This document shows, piece after piece, positions 6,457 to 12,161 of a stretch of 12,161 nt of DNA (its first letter is position 1; every line of letters begins with the position of its first letter). The stretch covers positions 1 to 12,161 of the forward strand of contig JAJFMG010000008.1 of assembly GCA_021772295.1 (NCBI GenBank), given 5' to 3'. This DNA is from Chlamydiota bacterium. GTDB taxonomy: Bacteria; Chlamydiota; Chlamydiia; Chlamydiales; Simkaniaceae. The notes below the pieces were generated by a model. The model was not told the origin of the DNA, did no database searches, and saw only the letters and a program-made list of their open reading frames with translations. Made by a program: the position numbers and the translations under genes.

Positions 6457-7913
6457 TGTTTACAGGTGTTGTTAAAGGATCAAAACAAAAAGAACAAATC
6501 GAAAAGCATCGAAGTTTGGTAGATATTTTTGAGTTTCGAATAGACACCTTCAGCGCATTTGAACTTGATATGCTATCGAACTTAAAAGATATTGCAAAAA
6601 AGCCTGTGATTTTTACACTTCGATCTGAATCTCACGGGGGATTTTTTAAGGGCAATAGCGAAGATTATGCAAGGCATCTTCGCTCCCTACTTTCTTTAGA
6701 GCCAGATTATATTGATATTGAATGTGATATCGATCTAGAGCTATTTCTAGATCTGAAAGAAAAAAATCTTACAACAAAATTTATTCTTTCTTATCACAAC
6801 TTTATAAAAACCCCAGATCTTGATTCGATTTATCAAGAGATGAAAAAATACTCTCCCGATATTTATAAGATTGCATGTCATGCAAACTCTTCATTAGATG
6901 CAATTGACATGCTTTGTTTGGCAAGCAAAACAAAAGATCCCTTTATTGGAATATCAATGGGACCCTTGGGTCATATTACGCGAATATTAGCTCCGATTTT
7001 TAATACATGTTTTTCATACGTTCCAATAAGCAAAGAAGACAACATAGAGTCGCAGCTAAGTCTGGGTCAGCTCATCGATATCTATCATGTTGATCATCTT
7101 GGCCCAACTAGTAAAATCTATGCGCTACTTGGAGATCCTGTTGATAAGAGTCCCTCTCATATCTCTCATAATGCAATTTTTGCAAATAGGAGAATCGATG
7201 CTGTATATGTAAAAATACATCTCAAAAAAGAAGAGATAGAAAGTTTTTTTTCTAAAATAAAACCTCTTCCTTTTGCCGGGTTTAGTGTCACTATGCCACA
7301 TAAGGAAAATCCATTTTTGTTGCAGATGGAAGCCTCAAATAGAGTTAAGTGCATTGGCGCTTTAAATACTCTTGTATTGGAAGGAGAAGAGTATTATAGC
7401 GATAATACTGATAGCCTCGGAGCAATTGATGCTATCTGTCAAAGAGGAAGCGTTGCTGGTAAAAGAATTGCAATTCTTGGAACAGGGGGAACAGCAAGAG
7501 CCATTTGTTATGAGGCCATAGAGCAACAAGCTCTTGTGACCCTTGTGTCACGAAGTAGATCAAAAGCAAAAAATTTTGCTGACAGGTTTCAGTGTCAAAG
7601 TGCAAGCTATGACCAGCTAGTAATAGACTATGATATCTTGATTAATGCAACACCTGTTGGAATGGATGGCAATCACTCTCCCATTTCCAAAGACTCTATT
7701 GCAGCAAATTCGATTGTTATGGACGTTATTCCAAAACCATATAATACAAGACTACTTAAAGATGCTAAATCTAGAGGATGTATTTGTATTCATGGAGTAG
7801 AGTTATTCGCTTATCAGGCGATCTATCAATATCGAATATGGTTTGGAAAGGATTTCAATTCTTTTGACGATTTGCTTGTAGTAGCAACTTCATTCGCAAA
7901 AAAAAGCCGCTAG
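6456..7913 (+). CDS. aroDE: Fused 3-dehydroquinate dehydratase / shikimate 5-dehydrogenase
   Basis: A 485-residue bifunctional protein catalysing two consecutive cytosolic steps, dehydroquinate to dehydroshikimate to shikimate. Residues 1 to about 212 are a type I dehydratase: Glu26-Arg28-Asp30, Arg56, catalytic His114 in LSYHN, Schiff-base Lys138 in DIYKIA, and MGPLGHITR at 168-176. Residues about 219-485 are AroE: SPSHISHN at 232-239, catalytic Lys283 in VTMPHK, Asn304-Thr305, Asp319 in DNTD, a nucleotide-binding GTGGTARA at 342-349, NATPVGM at 397-403, and Gln454. Such AroD-AroE fusions are known from plants and Chlamydiae, which supports the taxonomic guess. Translation is coupled to tyrA (TGATG overlap) with GGAAG as ribosome site. 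In Chlamydia, as recalled, aroDE sits in the same operon as aroB; here it is on the divergent arm behind tyrA. Identity is secure. Confidence 0.96.
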   Translation: MFTGVVKGSKQKEQIEKHRSLVDIFEFRIDTFSAFELDMLSNLKDIAKKPVIFTLRSESHGGFFKGNSEDYARHLRSLLSLEPDYIDIECDIDLELFLDLKEKNLTTKFILSYHNFIKTPDLDSIYQEMKKYSPDIYKIACHANSSLDAIDMLCLASKTKDPFIGISMGPLGHITRILAPIFNTCFSYVPISKEDNIESQLSLGQLIDIYHVDHLGPTSKIYALLGDPVDKSPSHISHNAIFANRRIDAVYVKIHLKKEEIESFFSKIKPLPFAGFSVTMPHKENPFLLQMEASNRVKCIGALNTLVLEGEEYYSDNTDSLGAIDAICQRGSVAGKRIAILGTGGTARAICYEAIEQQALVTLVSRSRSKAKNFADRFQCQSASYDQLVIDYDILINATPVGMDGNHSPISKDSIAANSIVMDVIPKPYNTRLLKDAKSRGCICIHGVELFAYQAIYQYRIWFGKDFNSFDDLLVVATSFAKKSR

Positions 7914-7935
7914 AAATTCTAACGGCTTTTCTTAC
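7898..7935. terminator. Bidirectional Rho-independent terminator between aroDE and the exported mutase gene
   Basis: AAAAGCCG (7902-7909) pairs with CGGCTTTT (7923-7930). After one C/A mismatch, the pairing continues as TAGAA (7911-7915) with TTCTA (7917-7921) as the geometric limit, so part of it forms the loop. The plus side ends in TTTTCTT. The minus side ends in a run of eight T (A-run 7898-7905), so it can stop both convergent transcripts. The aroDE stop TAG (7911-7913) lies within the hairpin. Confidence 0.85.
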
Positions 7936-7945
7936 TATTTTTGAA

Positions 7946-8602
7946 TTATTTATCTATTTCGTTAAATGAGCTTGTAATGATTTTTTCAGATGGACTTACT
8001 AAAGGCAAAATTGCTTCTTTTGTTGCTGTTTCAGAAATACCAGAGTTTGTGAGTATCTCATTTGCTTTTTCTTTGATAGCAACTTTGAGCTCGCCATTTG
8101 ATGTTTTAGGAAGAAGATTTTTTGCTTGCGTTAGAATCATAGAGGTAAGTTCTGATGCTCGCATCTTAAGAGGCTCAATTGATTTTGGCGCTCCTTCCAC
8201 AACATCTAAATCTTGTCTTGCAAATGTCTCGAATGCATCGATTTGAATTAGTTTTGAGCTATTGAATTGCGCTTGCATGAGATTTGCTGCAATTTCTGGA
8301 GAAAGATCAAGTTTTTGAGCAATAAGAGCAACTTCAGCGTGAAGAGCTTTTTCTTCTGTGGCATTTTCAATAGGCATTGCATTATTCCATTTCCATTTAG
8401 CAATATCTTGCATTAGGATAAGTCTTTCTTTAATAAGTGTTAGTAGGGTGTCCATTTGAGCTTGAGATTCATCTTGGGAAGTCTCTTCTACTTTTTTCTC
8501 AACGTTAAGAGTTTCCGGAGTCTGTGCTGATCCCACTAATGGTGCAAAAAGGCAAATGGTAAAAAGAGCACACGTGCCAAATAATTTTTTGAGAGTATTC
8601 AT
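7946..8602 (-). CDS. Exported chorismate mutase, AroQ-gamma class
   Basis: A probable secreted or periplasmic monofunctional chorismate mutase of 218 residues. Residues 1-26 form a signal peptide: a KK charge, a hydrophobic core, then LVGSA with signal peptidase I cleavage expected before Gln27. The segment about 50-125 matches the AroQ-gamma pattern, with Arg60 in KERL, Lys71 in WKWN followed by PIE (77-79), LDLSPE, and QFNSSKLIQ, aligning by eye with R49, K60 and the T105-E109 region of the M. tuberculosis secreted enzyme. The positions of R72 and R134 seem to be Glu83 and Lys146. The C-terminal helical half has no cysteine, so lacks that enzyme's disulfide. The start is chosen at the second of two ATGs because GAGG lies six bases before it and the promoter lies at 8643-8671; a longer 275-codon frame would cover that promoter. 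It has its own transcript, convergent to aroDE. Family call is good; catalytic activity is not certain. Confidence 0.82.
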   Translation of the reverse strand: MNTLKKLFGTCALFTICLFAPLVGSAQTPETLNVEKKVEETSQDESQAQMDTLLTLIKERLILMQDIAKWKWNNAMPIENATEEKALHAEVALIAQKLDLSPEIAANLMQAQFNSSKLIQIDAFETFARQDLDVVEGAPKSIEPLKMRASELTSMILTQAKNLLPKTSNGELKVAIKEKANEILTNSGISETATKEAILPLVSPSEKIITSSFNEIDK

Positions 8603-8608
8603 CATTTT

Positions 8609-8612
8609 CCTC
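8609..8612 (-). promoter_or_regulatory. Ribosome binding site of the exported mutase gene
   Basis: GAGG on the minus strand lies six bases before the ATG at 8600-8602 but only three before the adjacent ATG at 8603-8605, so it favours the inner start and a protein beginning MNTLKK. Confidence 0.6.
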
Positions 8613-8642
8613 ACGTAATACATGCAATTGTTTCTTGTATAA

Positions 8643-8671
8643 ATTTTATTATATATGTAGGCAATTGTCAA
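8643..8671 (-). promoter_or_regulatory. Strong sigma70-like promoter of the exported mutase gene
   Basis: On the minus strand a perfect TTGACA (8666-8671) is followed after exactly 17 bases by TAAAAT (8643-8648), 5 of 6 to consensus. Transcription would start near 8636, leaving about 34 bases of leader before the ATG at 8602. It is the best consensus promoter in the window and argues against any start upstream of 8605. Confidence 0.7.
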
Positions 8672-8693
8672 TGAAAATGAATCTTTATAGGGG

Positions 8694-8717
8694 GCATTTT
8701 TATTCAAAAAAAAATGC
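8694..8717. repeat. AT-rich inverted repeat in the mutase-transporter gap
   Basis: GCATTTTT (8694-8701) and AAAAATGC (8710-8717) are perfect 8-base arms around an 8-base loop. It lies just upstream of the minus-strand promoter in a 234-bp AT-rich divergent gap (8603-8836). The rest of that gap holds only a weak plus-strand promoter candidate (TTGATT, 17 bases, TACATT around 8737-8765). No gene precedes it on either strand, so a terminator role is unlikely. A regulatory site or chance in AT-rich DNA are both possible. Confidence 0.4.
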
Positions 8718-8836
8718 TCATATAAATAAATTTTGATAATTGATTTAAGTAAATATTCGAAATACATTTGCAATAAACTCTTTCAATCTTACAAGATCTA
8801 AAGGCCAAATTTTTTGTCAATATTGAGGGAATTTTT

Positions 8837-10249
8837 ATGTCTGGAATTGCTAGGAAAAAAGTGATTACTTTTGCGCTTTGTTTTTTGATTGGATTGATCA
8901 TATTTCTGATTCCCCCGCCTGACAAGGTGAACGCGAATGCATTTCACTTACTTGGTATTTTCGTATTCACTATTTTAGGTATTATTACAAAACCACTTCC
9001 AATCGGTGCCATTGCTTTTATTGGTATGACGCTCACAACCGTGACAAATACGCTTACTTTTAATGAAGCATTCAGTGGATTTAATAATCATGTGGTATGG
9101 CTTATTGTAGTCGCTTTTTTTATAGCAAGAGGCTTCATGAAAACAGGTCTTGGATCAAGGATCGCCTATTATTTGATGAGTTTGCTTGGCAAAAGCACTC
9201 TGGGTATGGCCTATGGCATGGCTGCAACGGATCTAATACTTGCTCCTGCTATTCCAAGTGTTACAGCAAGAGCTGGTGGTGTCATTTATCCCGTTGTAAA
9301 TTCTCTTGTACGTGCCTTTGGATCAGAACCTCATTCTCATCCTAGAAAAATGGGATCGTATCTTATGCAGACTGTATTTCAAGGGTCTTTGATTACAAGT
9401 GCTATGTTTTTAACATCCATGGCGGGAAATCCCCTTATTGCAGATATAGCTCGAGATGCGGGAGTAAATATCACCTGGGGCAAGTGGGCGCTTGCAGCGA
9501 TTGTTCCAGGTTTAATTAGTTTAGGTATAATGCCTTATTTTCTCTATAAGGTATATCCACCAGAAGTGAAAGAAACTCCCCATGCCAAAGAGTTTGCAAA
9601 GAAGGAATTAAAGAAAATGGGCAAGGTTTCTTTTTCAGAGTCAGTTATGATTATCTGTTTTATTGTACTGATTTCTCTTTGGGTGGCAGGACCTTATATT
9701 GGAATGAAAGCGGTTGTTGCGGCTTTAATTGGGTTATCTGCATTACTTGTGACGCAAGTGCTTGGCTGGGATGATATCATTAAGGAAAAGGAAGCTTGGA
9801 ATACACTTATTTGGTTCTCAGCTCTTATCATGATGGCATCCTATCTCAATAAGCTTGGTCTTACAACCTGGTTTAGTGATATGATTGTCCAAAATATTCA
9901 AGGGTTTAACTGGGTAATTGCTTTTTCTATACTCGGATTAATCTATTTTTATACTCATTACTTCTTTGCAAGTAGTATCGCTCATATCGGGGCGATGTAT
10001 CCTCCATTTTTGCTCTTAAGTATAGCACTTGGAACGCCACCTATTTTAGCAGCGCTGACGCTTGGGTTCTTTAGTTCTTTATATGGAGGTCTTACCCATT
10101 ACGGCTGTGGACCAGCCCCTATCTATTTTGGGTCAGGATTTGTGAAAATTACCGACTGGTGGAAACTTGGCTTTTTTGGAAGTATAGTAAACATCGTTAT
10201 ATGGGTCGGAGTTGGTATTATTTGGTGGAAGGCGATTGGCCTTTATTAA
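8837..10249 (+). CDS. DASS/SLC13-family dicarboxylate translocator (2-oxoglutarate/malate type)
   Basis: An inner-membrane anion transporter of 470 residues with about twelve hydrophobic segments (for example 9-27, 36-68, 84-98, 219-238, 267-309, 322-336, 357-374, 388-415, 443-468). It resembles the plastid 2-oxoglutarate/malate translocators and the chlamydial YbhI/SODiT1-like protein. Family landmarks include PAIPSVTARAGG (137-148), TSMAGNPL (193-200), THYFFASSIAH (373-383) and GCGPAPIYFGSGF (423-435). The ATG follows AGGGA at a good distance. The gene is divergent from the exported mutase and followed by a large hairpin. Substrates are likely C4/C5 dicarboxylates taken from the host or exchanged, but the choice among malate, oxoglutarate and others, and whether sodium is coupled, cannot be read from sequence. 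Family is secure; substrate is inferred. Confidence 0.9.
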   Translation: MSGIARKKVITFALCFLIGLIIFLIPPPDKVNANAFHLLGIFVFTILGIITKPLPIGAIAFIGMTLTTVTNTLTFNEAFSGFNNHVVWLIVVAFFIARGFMKTGLGSRIAYYLMSLLGKSTLGMAYGMAATDLILAPAIPSVTARAGGVIYPVVNSLVRAFGSEPHSHPRKMGSYLMQTVFQGSLITSAMFLTSMAGNPLIADIARDAGVNITWGKWALAAIVPGLISLGIMPYFLYKVYPPEVKETPHAKEFAKKELKKMGKVSFSESVMIICFIVLISLWVAGPYIGMKAVVAALIGLSALLVTQVLGWDDIIKEKEAWNTLIWFSALIMMASYLNKLGLTTWFSDMIVQNIQGFNWVIAFSILGLIYFYTHYFFASSIAHIGAMYPPFLLLSIALGTPPILAALTLGFFSSLYGGLTHYGCGPAPIYFGSGFVKITDWWKLGFFGSIVNIVIWVGVGIIWWKAIGLY

Positions 10250-10272
10250 AGACATTTTCCTATCTATTTTGT

Positions 10273-10318
10273 ATACTTCATCGCAAAAAACCATTTTTTT
10301 GCGATGAAGTATTTCTTT
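10273..10318 (+). terminator. Long perfect hairpin after the transporter, overlapping the SET gene start
   Basis: Bases 10273-10290 pair perfectly with 10295-10312 (18 bp) around the 4-base loop CCAT; each arm contains CTTCATCGC or its complement next to an A/T tract. The stem is followed by TTTCTTT (10312-10318), giving a terminator-like outline for the transporter transcript. The annotated ATG of the SET gene (10304-10306) is inside the 3' arm, so the hairpin may instead, or also, control translation of that gene. Confidence 0.7.
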
Positions 10319-11017
10319 AAAAGCATAACGTTTCTACGTATTCCAAAATTTCAAAGAAGTAAAATATATTTTGAAAAAATGTATTCTTTAGGTTTCACGC
10401 AAACAAAGCTTGATACTTATTTAATTGGTAAAGGGCCGCTTGATCAAAAGCGAGATCAACTTAATTACCCAAGCGAAATTGGGCACTTATCAGAGCTTGC
10501 TTTTACAAATTCCAAAATTTTATATAGAGCGCTGCAAACCACAAAAAACAATCTAAAAAACAAAAAAAGAAATGCGCAAAATAAATGGACACACTCTCTT
10601 TTTGGAAAAGCACTTAAAGAAGGCTTCATACCACCTGTTGAAATCTTATTTATTAATCCCTTCTTGGGTTATGGAGTTTTTGCTCAAGAAGATATCCAAG
10701 AGCTCAGTTACATAGGGCAATACGTAGGGGTAGTTCGAAAGCGCAGTTCCAAAAAGGATGTTTTAAATAGCTATATTTTTGGTTATGTCTCTACCTCAAG
10801 AGGAACCAAGTACGTGATAGATGCAAAAGAAAAGGGAAATTTCACGAGATACATCAACCATAGCGATGAGCCAAATCTTACCTCGAGATGGATCGTAGAG
10901 GATGGGATTACCAAAGTGATATTTTTTACAAATAGACTTATTAAAAAAGGGGAACAACTCTGCTATGATTATGGTCCTGTTTTTTGGAAACGTAGGTCTA
11001 ATCCTCAGCTTCTTTAA
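10304..11017 (+). CDS. SET-domain protein lysine methyltransferase, NUE/cpnSET-like
   Basis: A probable S-adenosylmethionine-dependent lysine methyltransferase of 237 residues. The SET domain occupies about 112-228: GYGVFA at 122-127, YVIDA at 170-174, the knot motif NFTRYINHSDEPN at 179-191, and LIKKGEQLCYDYG at 212-224 with the conserved Tyr. The N-terminal third is basic and unrecognised, with a Lys/Arg cluster at 81-92 that could contact nucleic acid or serve as a nuclear signal. Chlamydial homologues are described as methylating bacterial Hc1 or host histones; either target is possible here. The ATG at 10304 lies in a hairpin without a visible ribosome site. Met26 (10379) is an alternative start giving 212 residues, close to NUE's length. 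The stop overlaps the convergent PLP-enzyme gene by 20 bp. Domain call is secure; target, secretion and exact start are not. Confidence 0.85.
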   Translation: MKYFFKSITFLRIPKFQRSKIYFEKMYSLGFTQTKLDTYLIGKGPLDQKRDQLNYPSEIGHLSELAFTNSKILYRALQTTKNNLKNKKRNAQNKWTHSLFGKALKEGFIPPVEILFINPFLGYGVFAQEDIQELSYIGQYVGVVRKRSSKKDVLNSYIFGYVSTSRGTKYVIDAKEKGNFTRYINHSDEPNLTSRWIVEDGITKVIFFTNRLIKKGEQLCYDYGPVFWKRRSNPQLL

Positions 11018-11975
11018 ACATATCTGGAAATCCAAGAAGCGTTAATCCGCCACCTGAGTGAATAATAAGGCTGTGACCATCAAACAACTCTTTTTTCAGA
11101 ATTGTCTGTGCTTCTATGAAGAGTTTGCTGCTGTAAATGGGATCTAAAAGAATGCCTTCATCTCTATAGAACTCTTTGATAAACTTAAAAAGAGTTCTTG
11201 AGGTTGATCCAAAGGATTTAAGCACACTTGGATAGTAAAGCTTATAATCGCAAATGTTATCTATGGTATCTCCTAAGCTTTTTTCTAAAAGGGTTTTAAG
11301 GGCTTGCAGTTTTGACTCAAACTCTTCTTTTGTACCTGCCATAATTACAATATGAAATGTGACGCATCTTTCTATGTAACTACAACCAAGTAATGTAGAA
11401 ATCGCCTGAAATCCTGAGCCAGAGTCCATAAAAATATGATTTGGGTTTGTATCTCTAAAAATATCCTCGCACAGAGTTAAAGCTCCTCTAAGAGACTCTT
11501 TCATAAATGCTCCCTCGGGAATGATAAGGGAAGACCTATTTAGATTTTGTGTGTAGTTGCATGCAAGTTGCTCAACTTGGTGCCAACTTGATCGAGGAAC
11601 AAAAATAAGTTCATGATTTATAGAGAGCTCTTTGAGTAGATAGAAATTTCCCTGAACTTTACTTTTAGTCTCTAGAAGAAAAATGCTGTAATCAACGCCT
11701 TTTTCTAACAAGAGGGGAATAAGGCTCACAAGGTGATTGGAAAACGCGCTTCCGATTAAGGTCACATGTGAAGTTTGGATTTGAGGGAGAAGACTTGCAT
11801 ATTTTCTGAGTTTAGAACCAGAGACTGAAAAGCTAAGTTGATCATCTCTTTTTATGGATACACTATGTTGTTTAAAAAAGGAGCCTCGTAAAAGGTGCGA
11901 TCTAGATTCAAGGCAAAAAGGTTCGAGCGTTTTCTTATCAATAAAGGCACGTATTTGGATTTGTTTTAGATTCAT
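10998..11975 (-). CDS. PLP-dependent enzyme, ACC deaminase/D-cysteine desulfhydrase family
   Basis: A fold-type II PLP enzyme of 325 residues. Landmarks: IKRDD at 41-45, then SGSKLRKY at 52-59 with the likely Schiff-base Lys55 (family usual GGNKxRK), SNH at 79-81 (usual QSNH), GNFYLLKEL at 109-117, PEGA at 153-156, phosphate-binding SGSG at 185-188, DPIYSSK at 278-284 (usual DPVYTGK), and HSGGG at 306-310 (usual HTGG). The fold and cofactor call are good, but several substrate-contact positions differ, so D-cysteine desulfhydrase, ACC deaminase or another amino acid lyase cannot be told apart. The ATG at 11975 is preferred to a TTG six codons earlier; neither has a strong ribosome site. It runs divergently from the aconitase gene and overlaps the SET gene stop by 20 bp. 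Confidence 0.8.
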   Translation of the reverse strand: MNLKQIQIRAFIDKKTLEPFCLESRSHLLRGSFFKQHSVSIKRDDQLSFSVSGSKLRKYASLLPQIQTSHVTLIGSAFSNHLVSLIPLLLEKGVDYSIFLLETKSKVQGNFYLLKELSINHELIFVPRSSWHQVEQLACNYTQNLNRSSLIIPEGAFMKESLRGALTLCEDIFRDTNPNHIFMDSGSGFQAISTLLGCSYIERCVTFHIVIMAGTKEEFESKLQALKTLLEKSLGDTIDNICDYKLYYPSVLKSFGSTSRTLFKFIKEFYRDEGILLDPIYSSKLFIEAQTILKKELFDGHSLIIHSGGGLTLLGFPDMFKEAED

Positions 11976-12053
11976 GAGAGTTTTTATTCGCAAAAATTCA
12001 AAAATTGATTAGTGTAAAATTTTATGACAAATTCTTGGGGAGCGCCTGCCATT

Positions 12054-12161
12054 ATGGGAAAAAATGTAACACAAAAACTGATTGAAAGCCACCTGCTATC
12101 AGGAGAGATGATTCCAGGTAAAGAGATTGGACTCAAAATTGATCAAACTTTAACTCAAGAT
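12054..12161 (+). CDS. Aconitate hydratase (N-terminal fragment)
   Basis: Only 36 residues are present before the right edge. They read MGKNVTQKLIESHLLSG and then KIDQTLTQD, the conserved opening of bacterial aconitases of the mitochondrial-like branch, whose iron-sulfur enzyme interconverts citrate and isocitrate. An in-frame ATG at 12024 would add ten residues (MTNSWGAPAI) but has no ribosome site, and a TAAAAT box ends only four bases before it. The 12054 ATG has GGGGAG eleven bases upstream and fits the family start. Homoaconitase/isopropylmalate isomerase large subunits share this fold, but the DQTLTQD phrase favours aconitase. Together with the nearby DASS transporter it hints at TCA-cycle metabolism. 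Confidence 0.75.
   Translation, partial: MGKNVTQKLIESHLLSGEMIPGKEIGLKIDQTLTQD

Noticed and set aside
7941..8246. A 101-codon plus-strand open frame
   Set aside because: It is antisense to the exported mutase, starts right after a terminator, and has no recognisable domain.
8603..8773. N-terminal extension of the exported mutase frame (57 extra codons)
   Set aside because: It would cover the strong promoter at 8643-8671 and bury the signal peptide inside the protein; the ribosome site and signal peptide both support 8602.
8704..8925. A 73-codon minus-strand open frame across the transporter start
   Set aside because: It covers the intergenic AT-rich gap and the first codons of the transporter, with no domain or ribosome site.
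1..12161. tRNA, rRNA, CRISPR arrays, insertion sequences or phage genes
   Set aside because: None were seen; the window is densely packed with metabolic genes and has no direct-repeat arrays, transposase or integrase motifs.

Overview
This AT-rich window looks like chromosome of a chlamydia-like (environmental, probably amoeba-associated) bacterium. Four features point there: an AroD-AroE fusion inside a compact shikimate cluster, a plastid-type DASS dicarboxylate translocator, a small SET-domain protein resembling chlamydial NUE/cpnSET, and overall gene content that recalls the Chlamydiaceae aroA-aroL-aroC-aroB-aroDE locus. The placement rests on recalled family patterns, not on a search, so the genus is left open.

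Layout. (1) 3-389 (+) is the C-terminal end of a substrate-binding protein of the NMT1/ThiY type, tail-to-tail with aroC. (2) 367-5460 (-) is a six-gene, translationally coupled operon read right to left: chorismate mutase, pheA, aroB, aroA, aroK, aroC. Most junctions are 4-bp ATGA overlaps. (3) 5461-5619 is a divergent promoter region. (4) 5620-7913 (+) is tyrA followed by fused aroDE, closed by a bidirectional hairpin terminator. (5) 7946-8602 (-) is a second chorismate mutase, of the exported AroQ-gamma class with a signal peptide, behind a strong sigma70-like promoter. (6) 8837-10249 (+) is the DASS transporter. (7) 10304-11017 (+) is the SET-domain protein, whose start codon lies inside an 18-bp perfect hairpin. 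(8) 10998-11975 (-) is a fold-type II PLP enzyme of the ACC deaminase/D-cysteine desulfhydrase family. (9) 12054 to the end (+) is the N-terminus of an aconitase.

Function. The two divergent arms carry every step from the DAHP product to chorismate (AroB, AroD, AroE, AroK, AroA, AroC). They then branch to phenylpyruvate (chorismate mutase + PheA) and to hydroxyphenylpyruvate (chorismate mutase + TyrA). DAHP synthase and aminotransferases are not in the window. The transporter and aconitase suggest a neighbouring dicarboxylate/TCA theme. The most interesting points are the exported second chorismate mutase beside a complete cytosolic pathway, the degenerate regulatory domain of PheA, and the hairpin-buried start of the putative chromatin-modifying SET protein.
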